A stretch of DNA of 64,000 nt, taken from Halopenitus persicus (GTDB lineage Archaea > Halobacteriota > Halobacteria > Halobacteriales > Haloferacaceae). The stretch lies in the NCBI RefSeq assembly GCF_900107205.1, contig NZ_FNPC01000008.1, forward strand, positions 62,001 to 126,000, written 5' to 3'. A model generated the notes under the pieces. The model saw only the letters and a list, made by a program, of their open reading frames with translations. It had not been told where the DNA came from and did no database searches. Shown here one piece after another: positions 18,226 through 27,425 of the stretch (its first letter is position 1; the number at the start of each line of letters is the position of its first letter). Position numbers and translations under genes: made by a program.

Positions 18226-18897
18226 CTACGAGAGCTCGTCGGCCAGTTCGGCGTAGGAGTCGACGACGAGCCCGGGTTCGTGTCCGAGTCGTGTCGGCGG
18301 GACGTCGAAGCGGTTCACGAGGGCCGTCTCCATCCCCGCCGCCGAGGCGCCGGCGACATCGAAGGTGTGGGTCGCGACCATCGTACACTCCTCGAGCGGA
18401 CGGTCGACGTGGTCCTCGATCGTCCGATAGGCGTCGGGATGCGGCTTATAAACGCCGGCCTCGTCGACGCTCGCGATCCCGTCGACGTACGCGTCGAAGC
18501 CGGTGTTGCCGGCCAGCGTCCGGAGCATCTCGGGGGTCCCGTCCGAGAGGATGTAGAGGTCGTGGCCCGCCTCCCGAAGCCGTCCGAAGTGGGACAGGTC
18601 CTCGTAGGGCTCGAGGTGTTCGTAGGCCGCCATCAGCGTCTCCACGATCTCCTCGGTCGGCTCGACGCCGTAATACTCGAGCGCGTACCGAAGCGACCGA
18701 ACGGTGAGCTCGTACCAGTCCTCGTAGGCGCCCATCAGCGAGACCTCCATCGAGTAGCCGATCTGGTGGTCGACCCACAGCCGCGAGAGGTCCGCCGCCA
18801 GGTCGGTCGGGAGACCGGTGACGGCCGCGATCTCGTCGACGATCGAGTGTTGGTTGTGGGTCGACCCGTACACGTCGAAACAGAGTACCTCGGACAT
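18226..18897 (-). CDS. HAD hydrolase, haloacid dehalogenase type II-like
   Basis: The 223-residue protein belongs to the HAD superfamily. Motif I is LCFDVYGST (nucleophile Asp near 7), motif II YILSDGTPEML near 112, the lysine motif VYKPHPDAYR near 148 and motif III ATHTFDVAGASAAGM near 173. The order and spacing fit L-2-haloacid dehalogenases, which displace halide from short haloacids. Several usual residues differ (STHN after the first motif, SDGT instead of SNG), so a phosphatase or another substrate is possible. The start at 18897 gives the standard N-terminus; an in-frame start 19 codons earlier adds unrelated residues. Confidence 0.85.
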   Translation of the reverse strand: MSEVLCFDVYGSTHNQHSIVDEIAAVTGLPTDLAADLSRLWVDHQIGYSMEVSLMGAYEDWYELTVRSLRYALEYYGVEPTEEIVETLMAAYEHLEPYEDLSHFGRLREAGHDLYILSDGTPEMLRTLAGNTGFDAYVDGIASVDEAGVYKPHPDAYRTIEDHVDRPLEECTMVATHTFDVAGASAAGMETALVNRFDVPPTRLGHEPGLVVDSYAELADELS

Positions 18898-18980
18898 CGC
18901 CGGGTGGACGAGCGGGGTCGTAAAGAAATCCGGGGGTGGATGGGCAACATTCACGTCCGGGCTCGACCGAGCACCGGGTG

Positions 18981-19613
18981 ATGACCGATCGCAGGACGGA
19001 CGCTGAGCGAAACGAGGCCGCCGAGCTCGCCTGGGAGACCGCGGGGACGCGGGTCGACTACGCGTGTCCGGGCTTCGACGTGCGCGTCGACGACGTCCGC
19101 TTCCCGGACGGGACCGCCGACGAGTACCACTACGTCGACGAGCCGCCGGCGGTCGTGATCCTCCCGTTCACGTCGGCGGGGGACGTCGTCGTGATCGACG
19201 AGTGGCGCCAGGCGGTCGACCGGGTCAATCGCGGGCTGCCGGCCGGAACCGTCGAGCCCGAGGACGCCGCAGGCTCGGAGACGGCACCCGCGCGCGAGTC
19301 CGGAACGACGGCCGGCCGAGACTTCGAGACGGCGGCCGCGCGCGAACTCGCGGAGGAGACGGGGTATGCGGCGCGGGGCGGCTTCGAGCATCTGATCACC
19401 GTCGAGCCGACCAACGGGATCGCCAACTCGGTCCACCACCACTTCCTCGCGCACGACTGCGAGCCCACCGCCGAGCGCGACCTCGACCACAACGAGTCGA
19501 TCGACGTCGACGTCGTGGACTACGAGGACCTCCTCGCGGCCGTCGTGGACGGGGCGTGTCGGGACGGGCGGACGGTGACCGCGGTCCTGCAGTACGAGCT
19601 GACGCGACGGTGA
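18981..19613 (+). CDS. Nudix hydrolase, ADP-ribose pyrophosphatase-like
   Basis: The 210-residue protein resembles ADP-ribose pyrophosphatases: VVIDEWRQAVDRVNRGLPAG before the Nudix box and AARELAEETGYAARGG inside it, followed by EPTNGIANSVHHHFLA. The Nudix box is split: after PAGTVEPED a 20-residue Ala/Ser/Thr-rich insertion precedes the REL-EE-G half, so the canonical Glu at the first spacing is displaced. The enzyme would hydrolyse a nucleoside diphosphate linked to another group, probably ADP-ribose. The ATG at 18981 is the first that leaves the divergent HAD gene's promoter intact. Confidence 0.85.
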   Translation: MTDRRTDAERNEAAELAWETAGTRVDYACPGFDVRVDDVRFPDGTADEYHYVDEPPAVVILPFTSAGDVVVIDEWRQAVDRVNRGLPAGTVEPEDAAGSETAPARESGTTAGRDFETAAARELAEETGYAARGGFEHLITVEPTNGIANSVHHHFLAHDCEPTAERDLDHNESIDVDVVDYEDLLAAVVDGACRDGRTVTAVLQYELTRR

Positions 19614-19660
19614 GGTTCCGGAGTGCCAACCGTTTTGCGCCTCGGTCGCGTACCGCGGGT

Positions 19661-20515
19661 ATGTTGATGGACGTGACCCGACGGTCCCCGATCGCGTCGG
19701 TCATCGCGGTCGTGAGCGCGATCGGATTGGGCGCCGGCGGCCTCCTCCTCGGATTTCTGTTGACGTTCGTGGGTGGCGGCGTGTTGATAGTCGGGTTCGG
19801 CGTCGAGATCGGCGCGTCGCTCGGGCTGGTTCTCAGCCTCGTGTTCGTACAGGGAGTCGGCTGTGCCGGCGTCGCGCTGGCGTACGCGTACCTCAGGCCG
19901 GAGATCCAGCCGGTCGTTCGCGACCTCCTCGGGATCCCCCCGGACGCGAGCCGGTTTTCGATCGGCGCCTCGGTGCCAAACCTCCGCGACGTCCTCGTCG
20001 TGGTCGGCGGGTACGTGCTCGCGTTCGGCGGGGCGCTCGCCGGCGCGTTCGCCCTCTCGGCCTACCAGGCGCTCACGAACACGGAGATAGACACCGGCAC
20101 GAACCAGGCCGCCGAGATCGGGATGTCGAATCCCGAAACCCTGCTGCTGCTCATTCCCGCCTCGATCCTGCTCATCGGCCCCGGCGAGGAGCTGCTGTTC
20201 CGCGGCGTCGTCCAGGGGCGCCTCCGGGAGGTCTTCCATCCCGCCATCGCGATCGTGCTCGCCAGCACGGTTTTCGCGGCGCTCCACTGGTTCGCGCTGA
20301 CGGGCGGGTCGGCGACCGGGAACCTCGTCAGCGTCGCGATCCTCGTGGTCCCGAGCCTCGTCTTCGGGGTGAGCTACGAGTACACGGGCAACATCGTCGT
20401 GCCGGCGCTGATCCACGGGGTCTACAACGCGACCCTGTTCACGCTGTTGTACGTCACGATCGCCTACAGCGATGCGCTCCCGGCCGCCGGGACGGCGATC
20501 ACGGCGATCGTCTGA
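19661..20515 (+). CDS. CPBP-family intramembrane metalloprotease
   Basis: The 284-residue protein has about eight membrane segments. It carries the CPBP/Abi motifs PGEELLFRGVVQGRLRE (paired Glu near 175-176), the His of ALHWFAL near 208 and HGVYNATLFTLL near 252. These residues place a metal site inside the membrane, as in CAAX prenyl-protein proteases. Haloarchaea have many such proteins; targets are generally unknown. A TATA-like CGTTTTGCG lies 27 nt before the ATG at 19661. The second ATG two codons later is an alternative. Confidence 0.9.
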   Translation: MLMDVTRRSPIASVIAVVSAIGLGAGGLLLGFLLTFVGGGVLIVGFGVEIGASLGLVLSLVFVQGVGCAGVALAYAYLRPEIQPVVRDLLGIPPDASRFSIGASVPNLRDVLVVVGGYVLAFGGALAGAFALSAYQALTNTEIDTGTNQAAEIGMSNPETLLLLIPASILLIGPGEELLFRGVVQGRLREVFHPAIAIVLASTVFAALHWFALTGGSATGNLVSVAILVVPSLVFGVSYEYTGNIVVPALIHGVYNATLFTLLYVTIAYSDALPAAGTAITAIV

Positions 20516-20562
20516 GACGGCCCCCCGTTTGAGACCGCGGTCGTCCGAGACCGCGGTCGTCC
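20516..20562. repeat. 16-bp direct repeat following a stop codon
   Basis: GAGACCGCGGTCGTCC occurs twice in tandem at 20531-20562, with related GAGACGGC at the TGA of the CPBP gene itself. It separates this gene from the convergent gnd. Confidence 0.7.
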
Positions 20563-20591
20563 GAGGCGGCGATCGGTCGGCCGTTCGGTTC

Positions 20592-21500
20592 TCACTCCCG
20601 GCGTCGCACCTCGTGGCGGCCGAACCCGTATCGGAGCCGGTTCGCGAGCCGCCGGGAGAACCGCCCCTCGTTCCGGGAGTCGAACCGCTCGGCGAGCGCG
20701 TTGTAGATGAGCGGAACGGGGACCTCCTGTTCGAGCGCCTCCTGAACCGTCCAGGTCCCGGTCGACCCGCCGGCGACGTGGTCGGCGACGTCACCCAGGT
20801 CGGAACCCTCCTCGCGGAACGCCTCCTCACACAGCTCCAGCAGCCACGACCGGATCACGGCGCCGTTGTTCCAGGTCCGGGCGACGGACTCCATATCGAG
20901 GTCGAACCGGCCCTCGTGGAGCAGCTCGAACCCCTCGCCGTACGCCTGCATCAGCGCGTACTCGACGCCGTTGTGGACCATCTTCACGTAGTGGCCCGCC
21001 CCGGACTCGCCCATTCGGTCGTGGCCGTCGGGCCCCGTCGCGACCGCGTCGAAGACGGGAACGAGTTCCTCGTAGGCCCACGCCGGCCCGCCGACCATCA
21101 GCGAGAACCCGGCCTCGGCGCTGGCGGGGCCGCCGGAGGTGCCGCAGTCGAGGTAGGCCGCCGCGGTCGCCTCGGCACGCCGGATGGAGGCCTCGAAGCG
21201 GGAGTTCCCGCCGTCGACGACGACGTCGTCGTTCCCGAGGTGTGGCTCGAGGTCGTCGAGGGTGGCGTCGACGGCCTCGCCGGCGGGGACCATCAGCCAG
21301 ATCCGCTTGCCGTCCTCGCCGCCCGCCTCGAGTCGGTCACAGAGGTCGGCCACCGAATCAGCCGGCTCCGCGCCGGCCTCCGCGGCGGCCGCGGTCGCCT
21401 CCGCCGAGAGGTCGAAGGCCACCACGTCGTGGCCCGCATCGAGACAGCGGTCGACGACGATCCGCCCCATCCGGCCCAAGCCGATGACGCCCAGTTGCAT
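20592..21500 (-). CDS. gnd: 6-phosphogluconate dehydrogenase, decarboxylating (short form)
   Basis: This 302-residue enzyme is the size of the short GndII-type 6-phosphogluconate dehydrogenases. It starts with the Rossmann motif MQLGVIGLGRMGRIV, has the substrate site VDGGNSRFEASIRRA and CGTSGGPASAEAG in the middle, and the catalytic region GAGHYVKMVHNGVEYALMQA near 165-184. It oxidises 6-phosphogluconate to ribulose 5-phosphate and CO2, the oxidative pentose phosphate route reported in haloarchaea. It lies 100 bp downstream of pstA on the same strand, in the place where pstB would be expected. Confidence 0.93.
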   Translation of the reverse strand: MQLGVIGLGRMGRIVVDRCLDAGHDVVAFDLSAEATAAAAEAGAEPADSVADLCDRLEAGGEDGKRIWLMVPAGEAVDATLDDLEPHLGNDDVVVDGGNSRFEASIRRAEATAAAYLDCGTSGGPASAEAGFSLMVGGPAWAYEELVPVFDAVATGPDGHDRMGESGAGHYVKMVHNGVEYALMQAYGEGFELLHEGRFDLDMESVARTWNNGAVIRSWLLELCEEAFREEGSDLGDVADHVAGGSTGTWTVQEALEQEVPVPLIYNALAERFDSRNEGRFSRRLANRLRYGFGRHEVRRRE

Positions 21501-21600
21501 ACGCGGGAGGTCGGGAGGCCGGTCCCTAGTGGTTGCGATCGGCGGCGGGCCAAGGGCCGGAAAAAAGCGTGGCGGACGACGATGACGGCGGCTGCCGTCC

Positions 21601-22575
21601 TCAGGTGTCGCTTCGCTGGTACCGGTTGCGCAACAGGATCGCGGTCGCGTTGAGCAGGATCATCGTCGCGAGCAGGACGACGACGCCCGCGGCGACCACG
21701 CCGTATCGGAACTCCGGCTGCGGGCGGGCCCGCCAGTTGTAGATCTGCATCGGCATCGCGCTCACGCTGTCGAAGAGCGTGGTCGGGACGCTGAAGACGC
21801 TCGTGGCGGCGCCGATCATGATGAGCGGCGCGGTCTCGCCGATCGCGCGACCGAGCGCGAGGATCGTTCCGGTGAGGATCCCAGGCAGCGCCTGCGGGAG
21901 CGTGACGTTTCGGAGCGTCTGCCACTCGCTGGCGCCCATCCCGCGGCTCGCCTGCCGGTAGGAGTCGGGGACGGCGCGCAGCGCCTCCTGGGAGGAGACG
22001 ATGACGATCGGCAACACGAGCAGGCCGACGGTCAGCCCGCCGACGAGGACGATCCCGCTCTCGAGGCCGATCCCGCGGACGAAGACCGCGAGGCCGAGCA
22101 GCCCGTAGACGACCGAGGGAACGCCCGCGAGATTGGCGATGTTGACCCGGACGAGCCGGGTGATCCGGTTCTTGGGGGCGTACTCCTCCAGGTAGACCGC
22201 CGCTCCGATCCCGATCGGAAAGACGGCGAAGACCATCACGATCAGGATGAGCAGCGACCCGACGATCGGGGCGAGGAACCCGGCCTCGGCCGGGGTTCGC
22301 GAGGGGAGGCTCGTGAGGAACTGCCAATCGACCCAGGAGCCGTGCTCGGGGTCGAGGATCGAGAAGGCGTCGACCGCGACGTACGCAAGGAGGATGAACA
22401 CCATCGCGATCCCGGAGAGCGCGGCGAGCAGGAGCGCGAACGCGAACGCCTTGTCCCGGAGCGCGCGGTACAGCGGCCCCCAGCCGCTCCGGGCGAACGG
22501 GTTGTCACCCGCGTCGGGATCAGCCCCGTCAGCGGAACCCGTGCCGGCGGTTCCGGAGTCGGTCTCGACGCTCAT
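21601..22575 (-). CDS. pstA: Phosphate ABC transporter permease PstA
   Basis: The 324-residue membrane protein has six hydrophobic segments and the permease coupling region SYRQASRGMGASEWQTLRNV followed by ALGRAIGETAPLIMIGAA. The Asp/Gly-rich first 40 residues are cytoplasmic. It overlaps pstC by 4 bp. PstA forms the channel for high-affinity phosphate uptake with PstC, but the ATPase gene normally next in line is missing here; gnd follows instead. Confidence 0.94.
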   Translation of the reverse strand: MSVETDSGTAGTGSADGADPDAGDNPFARSGWGPLYRALRDKAFAFALLLAALSGIAMVFILLAYVAVDAFSILDPEHGSWVDWQFLTSLPSRTPAEAGFLAPIVGSLLILIVMVFAVFPIGIGAAVYLEEYAPKNRITRLVRVNIANLAGVPSVVYGLLGLAVFVRGIGLESGIVLVGGLTVGLLVLPIVIVSSQEALRAVPDSYRQASRGMGASEWQTLRNVTLPQALPGILTGTILALGRAIGETAPLIMIGAATSVFSVPTTLFDSVSAMPMQIYNWRARPQPEFRYGVVAAGVVVLLATMILLNATAILLRNRYQRSDT

Positions 22576-23516
22576 TGGTACTCCTCCCGGAGCCGGTCAC
22601 GGATGATCTCCGCGCCGATGTTCAGGCTGAAAGTGAACACGAACAACACGAGTCCGAGCGCGAACATCGAGTAGTAGGCCGGCGTGCCGCCGCCGCCCTC
22701 GGCGTGGGCGACGTTGACCATCGCCGCCGTGATCGTCTCGCTCGACTGCAGGAGGTTCTGGTCGATCTCGAGGATGCTCAACATCCGCGGCGTCTGACCG
22801 GCCGCGACGGTGACCGCCATCGTCTCGCCGATGGCTCGCGAAAGCGCGAGCACGAACGAGGAGAAGATCCCGGAGACGGCCGCGGGGACGACGACGCGCA
22901 CGGAGGTGTCGAACTTCGTCGACCCGAGCCCGTAAGCGGCCTGTCGAAGGTCGTCCGGGACCGCCGAGAGCGCGTCCTCGGAGATCGACGAGACCATCGG
23001 AATGATCATTACGCCGACCACGATCGACGCCGAGAGCGCGTTGAACGTCTCGACGGGGAGGCCGATCCACTCGAGGAACGGCGTGATGTACACCAGCGCG
23101 AAGTAGCCGTAGACGATCGTCGGGATCCCGGCGAGGATCTCGAGGGCCGGTTTCAGCACCGACCGCGTGGTCTCGGAGGCGAACTCCGAGAGGTACAACG
23201 CGGCCGCGAGCCCGGTCGGGAGCGCGATGACCGCCGAGACCACGGTGATCAGGATCGTCCCGCTCAACAACGGCAGGACGCCGAACTTGTACTCGCCGTC
23301 CCCGGTGAGCTGCGTCGGCTTCCACTCGGTGCCGGTGAGGAAGTCGGCGACGGGCACCTGCGCGAAGAACGTGGTGGCGTCCCGAAGCAGGGTAAAGATG
23401 ATTCCGACGGTGATGAGAACCGTCAGGACCGCACACGCCAGGAAGACGCCCTTGACGACGCGTCCGATCCGGCGTTCGCGGTCGGACCGTTCGCCGATCG
23501 CGGTGCTTGCAGTCAT
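22572..23516 (-). CDS. pstC: Phosphate ABC transporter permease PstC
   Basis: The 314-residue partner of PstA has the equivalent coupling block DDLRQAAYGLGSTKFDTSVR and ALSRAIGETMAVTVAAGQ, plus a large periplasm-side loop after the first helix (TGTEWKPTQLTGDGEYKFGV). It starts 4 nt after pstS and overlaps pstA, so pstS-pstC-pstA form one operon. Confidence 0.94.
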   Translation of the reverse strand: MTASTAIGERSDRERRIGRVVKGVFLACAVLTVLITVGIIFTLLRDATTFFAQVPVADFLTGTEWKPTQLTGDGEYKFGVLPLLSGTILITVVSAVIALPTGLAAALYLSEFASETTRSVLKPALEILAGIPTIVYGYFALVYITPFLEWIGLPVETFNALSASIVVGVMIIPMVSSISEDALSAVPDDLRQAAYGLGSTKFDTSVRVVVPAAVSGIFSSFVLALSRAIGETMAVTVAAGQTPRMLSILEIDQNLLQSSETITAAMVNVAHAEGGGGTPAYYSMFALGLVLFVFTFSLNIGAEIIRDRLREEYQ

Positions 23517-23520
23517 CTGC

Positions 23521-24492
23521 TCACTCGCTTACTGCGTCGTCGATCTTCGAGAGGTTGGCCTGTATCTCCTCGTCGTTCATCGGAACGTAGCCGATGTCGT
23601 CGGCGACGATCGACTGGTCGCCGGTCATCTCGATCGCGAACCGGATGAACGGCTCGAGCGCCGGGTTCTCGGTCAGCCGGTTCCCGTTGACGTACCAGAA
23701 GATCGGCCGCGAGAGGGGATACTCTCCGGTCGAGGCACCCTCCAGGCTCGGCGGCGTACAGCCGTCGCCGGCGTCGACGTCGAGCGCCTTCACCTGGTCC
23801 TGGTTGTTCGTGTAATACGAGAACGGGAGGTAGCCGTGTGCGTACCGACTCCCCTCGACGCCGGAGGCGATGATGTCGTCCTGTTCGGTGCCCTCGAAGT
23901 CGTCCCGGATCTGACGGAACTTCCCGATGACCTCCTCGGTCCAGTAGTCGAAGGTCCCGCTCGTCGTCGCGGGACCGTACAGCTCGAAGGGTTCGTCCGG
24001 CCACTCGGAGTTGACGTCCGACCACAGTTCGTTCTCGGCGTCGGGGTCCCAGATCTGGCCCAGTTCCTCCATCGTCATACAGTCGACCCAGTCGGCCTCG
24101 TTGTTGGCGATCGCGGTCAGCGCGTCGCCGGCACACTGGATCTCGATCGGCTCGAAGCCGTTCTCCCGGCACCGCTCGACCTCCTCCTCGAGGATGGGCC
24201 GTGAGGCGCCGTTGATGTCGCTGTCGCCCGGAATGAAGAACTGTTCGAACCCGCCGGTCGTTCCGTCCGAGGAAACCGAGATGTTCACGCCGTCGTTCTC
24301 CTGCTGGTACTCCTCGGCGACGGCCTCCGACAGCGGGAAAACCGTGCTGCTACCGGTAATGCGGATCTCCCGTTCATTGCCGCCGCCCAGACAGCCGGCG
24401 AGGCCGACGGTCGCTGCCGCGCCCGCCGTCGTGAGGAACCGACGTCGCGTTCCGAATTCCGTTCGATCGCCACGGTTGGAGACGTCCATCAT
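23521..24492 (-). CDS. pstS: Phosphate-binding lipoprotein PstS
   Basis: The solute-binding component has a Tat lipoprotein signal (TRRRFLTTAGAAATVGLAGC), then the phosphate-contacting ITGSSTVFPLSEAVAEEY and GDSDINGASRPI. It captures phosphate outside the cell and passes it to PstC/PstA. Three starts are possible: TTG at 24501, ATG at 24492 and ATG at 24489. I prefer 24492, which gives 323 residues. The upstream AT-rich stretch contains the promoter and is the obvious place for phosphate-dependent control. Confidence 0.92.
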   Translation of the reverse strand: MMDVSNRGDRTEFGTRRRFLTTAGAAATVGLAGCLGGGNEREIRITGSSTVFPLSEAVAEEYQQENDGVNISVSSDGTTGGFEQFFIPGDSDINGASRPILEEEVERCRENGFEPIEIQCAGDALTAIANNEADWVDCMTMEELGQIWDPDAENELWSDVNSEWPDEPFELYGPATTSGTFDYWTEEVIGKFRQIRDDFEGTEQDDIIASGVEGSRYAHGYLPFSYYTNNQDQVKALDVDAGDGCTPPSLEGASTGEYPLSRPIFWYVNGNRLTENPALEPFIRFAIEMTGDQSIVADDIGYVPMNDEEIQANLSKIDDAVSE

Positions 24493-24522
24493 CGTGACCA
24501 AGTCGGGACGGAGGGATGAACG

Positions 24523-24575
24523 CTACTATTAGCGGTATCCATTCGACATACGACTATATAGGGATATATACCCAC
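24523..24575 (-). promoter_or_regulatory. pstS promoter region
   Basis: CTAATAGTAG (minus strand, 24523-24532) is a likely TATA element for pstS. Further upstream lies the near-palindromic TATATAGGGATATATA (about 24552-24567). The whole 50 bp is strikingly AT-rich against the background and could hold the phosphate-responsive site. Confidence 0.45.
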
Positions 24576-24740
24576 GGCGACCCGGAACTCGCCGTGAGCC
24601 GCGTGATCAGCGGTCGACGGTGACGGAGGCACCCTGAGAATGGTGGGAGAGCGCGGCCACGGGACTGGTGACGGACGCCACCGCGGAATAATGGCGGATC
24701 GCGGCCGTGAAGCCGGTCGACGCCCGCGTTCGCGGGAGCG

Positions 24741-26057
24741 CTAGGCGTAGTCGTCGTACGTCGGCCGTCCCGACGCGGGCGGGAACTTCCCGACCGGAAC
24801 GGTGGCCTGGTCGCCGCTCGCCATCTCCTTGATCGTCACCTCGTCGTTGGCCAGATCCTGCTCGCCGACGATGACGGTCGTCTCGGCGTTGATCGAGTCG
24901 GCGTAGCCGAGCTGGCCGCCGAAGCCGCGGTCGGCGAGGTCGGTTTCCACGACGTGGCCGAGCGCGCGCAGCTCGCGGGCGATCCGGGCGGCCTCCTGTC
25001 GGGTGTCGCCGACGGAGAGCACGTAGTAGTCGGTTTCGAGCGCCTCGTCGGGCCAGACGCCGGCCCGCTGACACAGCAGTTTGAGGGTCGCGTGTCCGGG
25101 GGCGACCCCGACCGCGGGAGTGGGCTGGCCGCCGAAGCTCTCGATGAGGTCGTCGTAGCGCCCGCCGCCGAAGACCGACCGGGAGACCTCGCCGGTCGAG
25201 TCGAAGCACTCGAAGACGACGCCGGTGTAGTAGTCGAGCCCGCGGGCGGTCGTCAGCGAGACGTCACAGTACTCGCCCGCGCCGAAGTCGTCGGCCGCCG
25301 ACAGGACCGCCCGGAGGTTCTCGACGGCGGCCTCGACGTCCGGGCCGCCGACCTCCGCGACCGCGTCCAGGTCGTCGACGCCGTCGACGCCGACGATGAG
25401 GTCGTCGAACTCGCGGGCGGTCGACCGGTCGATCCCGGCCTCCGCCAGCAGCGTGAGGTATTCGGCCTCGTCGATCTTCGCGCGCTTGTCGACCGCCCGG
25501 ATCGCCGCGGCGGCGTCGACCGCGTCCGGGTCGTCGGCCAGCGCCCGCACCAGTCCGCCGAGGATGTCCCGGTGGGAGACCCGGAACTCGAAGTCGTCGC
25601 CGGTCAGCCCGAGGGACGTGAGCGCGTCCGCCGCGACCGCCAGAACCTCCGCGTCGGCCTCCGGCTCCGACGACCCGAAGACGTCGATGTTGGTCTGGTA
25701 GAACTCCCGGAAGCGTCCCTGTTGGACCTGCTCGTAGCGCCAGAACGGGCGGGTGGAGACCCACTTGATGGGCTTCGAGAGCTCCTGCCCCTTCGCGACG
25801 ACCATCCGCGCGACGGTCGGGGTGAGCTCGGGCGTCAACGCGACGTCGCGGCCGCCCTGGTCGGTGAACGAATAGAGCTCCTCGACGATCCCCTCGCCGG
25901 ACTTGTCCGTGTACATCCGGGTGCGTTCGAGCGCGGGCGTGGCGACCTCGCGGAAGCCGTACCGCTTTGCGGCGGCCTCGATCGTGTCGGTCACCTCGCG
26001 GCGAGCCGACTGCTCGCCGGGATAGAAGTCGCGAAATCCCTTGAGTCGGTCGTACAT
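24741..26057 (-). CDS. hisS: Histidyl-tRNA synthetase
   Basis: The 438-residue class II synthetase charges tRNA-His. Visible are the N-terminal KGFRDFYPGEQSARREVTD, motif 2 STRPFWRYEQVQQGRFREF near 104-122, the histidine-specific blocks TTARGLDYYTGVVFE and FGGGRYDDLIESFGG, motif 3 in AVGVAPGHATLKLL, and a C-terminal anticodon-binding domain. Length is normal. It stands alone, 210 bp downstream of the PP-loop gene on the same strand. Confidence 0.96.
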   Translation of the reverse strand: MYDRLKGFRDFYPGEQSARREVTDTIEAAAKRYGFREVATPALERTRMYTDKSGEGIVEELYSFTDQGGRDVALTPELTPTVARMVVAKGQELSKPIKWVSTRPFWRYEQVQQGRFREFYQTNIDVFGSSEPEADAEVLAVAADALTSLGLTGDDFEFRVSHRDILGGLVRALADDPDAVDAAAAIRAVDKRAKIDEAEYLTLLAEAGIDRSTAREFDDLIVGVDGVDDLDAVAEVGGPDVEAAVENLRAVLSAADDFGAGEYCDVSLTTARGLDYYTGVVFECFDSTGEVSRSVFGGGRYDDLIESFGGQPTPAVGVAPGHATLKLLCQRAGVWPDEALETDYYVLSVGDTRQEAARIARELRALGHVVETDLADRGFGGQLGYADSINAETTVIVGEQDLANDEVTIKEMASGDQATVPVGKFPPASGRPTYDDYA

Positions 26058-26267
26058 ACGCCGCGGTTCGGCCAGCGGGCGCTTGAAACCATCCCTTCGG
26101 GATCGTGGCGGCGACGGCGCGAGGCCGTGCCGGTCGGCGACGACGCACAGCCGTGTCGGGCGACGACCGGGAGCGTACCGGGCAGCGACGACGGCACGAT
26201 CCCACGTCGGTCCGATCCCACGTCGGTCCCGGTCCCGGGCCTCGGCTCAGCCGGTCCCAGCCTCGAC
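26058..26267. other. Intergenic region with short direct repeats
   Basis: This gap contains two copies of CGATCCCACGTCGGTC (around 26198-26226) and two copies of CTCAGCCGGTCC (around 26244 and 26267). I see no RNA gene or convincing open frame. Confidence 0.5.
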
Positions 26268-26861
26268 TCAGCCGGTCCGGCCGCGAACGTAGGTCTGTTC
26301 GTGGTCCGGAAAGACCTCCGCGATCGCCGCCTCGCCGTGCGTCTCCGCGAGCAGGGCGCGGAGCTCGTCCTCGTAGTCGGCCTTGGCGATCTCCGCGCTC
26401 GGGCCGGTCTCGACCTCGAAGGTCTCCTCGACGAGCCGGTCGACGGCGTGGCGCCCGAACCCCGACAGCGGCGCCAGATAGTCGACGTCGTGACGATCCT
26501 CGAGGCTCTGCGCCTGCGCCCGGGAGACGGTCGGCACGCGGTCGTCCCGGCGGGTACCGTCGGCGATCGCGTCGACGTCGAGGGCGGCGATGGCCTCGAG
26601 GGCGTGTTCGTGAACGTGCTGGATGCCGTTTCGCGGGTAGCCGTCCTCGTGCATCCGGTCGACCGCCTCGCGGGCGACCGACTCCTCGAGGGCGACGCGC
26701 TCGAAGGGGAACCCGAGCGCGTCGGCCGCCCGCTCGGCGTGTCGCCAGTCGTCGGTGATCCCGAAGCTGCCGGTGACACACCGGACGTCGTAGAAGCGGT
26801 CGAGCAGCACCGCCGCGAGCGAGGAGTCCTTGCCGCCGCTGTACAGGAGGGCCAGCTCCAT
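26268..26861 (-). CDS. PP-loop ATPase-family protein
   Basis: The 197-residue product begins with the PP-loop MELALLYSGGKDSSLAAVLL, which binds ATP in nucleotide alpha-hydrolase enzymes that adenylate a substrate (tRNA thiolation, asparagine synthesis, NAD synthesis). A second conserved block is AIADGTRRDDRVP near residue 100, then LSGFGRHAVDRL. The substrate is not evident. It lies 2 nt after the PDCD5-family gene, so it should be co-expressed with it. Being short and lacking the extra domains of known members, it is a conserved archaeal family without an assigned reaction as far as I can tell. Confidence 0.82.
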   Translation of the reverse strand: MELALLYSGGKDSSLAAVLLDRFYDVRCVTGSFGITDDWRHAERAADALGFPFERVALEESVAREAVDRMHEDGYPRNGIQHVHEHALEAIAALDVDAIADGTRRDDRVPTVSRAQAQSLEDRHDVDYLAPLSGFGRHAVDRLVEETFEVETGPSAEIAKADYEDELRALLAETHGEAAIAEVFPDHEQTYVRGRTG

Positions 26862-26863
26862 CC

Positions 26864-27214
26864 TCAGCGCCGGCGGATGTCGAAGCTCTTCTGCTCGGGC
26901 TGGAGCTCGCGCAGGAGCTCCTTCATCTGATCCTCGTCGATCCGTCCCTGCACGCGACCGCTCTGAGCCAGCGCCGCGACCTGCTTTTTCACCTGCGCGG
27001 CGAAGTCGGGTTTCGACATCTCGACGGCGTTGAGCCGCTGGCGGGCGCCGTCGGTGAGGTGCTGTTTGAGGACGGCCTCCTGTTGGGCCTCCGCCTGCTG
27101 GCGAGCCGCCTCCTGGGCCTCCTCGTTCCCGCCGCCCTGGGCCCGCTCCTGGAGTTCCTGTCGCTTCTGTTCGCGGAGTTCCTCGAGCCGATCGTCGTCG
27201 GGATTGCCGCTCAT
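26864..27214 (-). CDS. PDCD5/TFAR19-family DNA-binding protein
   Basis: This 116-residue protein is the archaeal homologue of PDCD5. It has a Gln/Glu/Arg-rich N-terminal helix ([16 protein letters not shown]), the central [20 protein letters not shown] and the C-terminal [20 protein letters not shown]. Archaeal members bind DNA in vitro but their role is unsettled. In many archaea the neighbour is ribosomal protein S19e, which is not here. A TATA-like CGTTTTTCG (minus strand, near 27241) fits a leaderless start. Confidence 0.92.
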   Translation of the reverse strand: MSGNPDDDRLEELREQKRQELQERAQGGGNEEAQEAARQQAEAQQEAVLKQHLTDGARQRLNAVEMSKPDFAAQVKKQVAALAQSGRVQGRIDEDQMKELLRELQPEQKSFDIRRR

Positions 27215-27249
27215 ACGGATCCCTTTCGGCTGCTCGCGAAAAACGATTT

Positions 27250-27425
27250 CGGAGGCAGGAACCGATCGCGGCGATCGAAACGGCGATCCGACCCGACGAT
27301 CGAAGCGACGATCGGGCCTGGTGCCGGAAGTGACGACCGAAGCGGCGATCGGGTCTGGTGCCGGAAGAGGCGGCCGAAGCGGCGATTCGACCCGGCGCCG
27401 GAAGGGGCGACGGAATCCGGCGGAG
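27250..27425. repeat. Degenerate tandem repeats between PDCD5-family gene and metX
   Basis: Blocks containing GCCGGAAG, CCGAAGCGGCGAT and CGATCGG recur three to four times with a period near 50 bp. The copies are diverged and no open frame is credible. Confidence 0.6.

Noticed and set aside
24552-24567. AT-rich palindrome before pstS as a second origin element
   Set aside because: It lacks any ORB-like sequence and lies at promoter distance from pstS.
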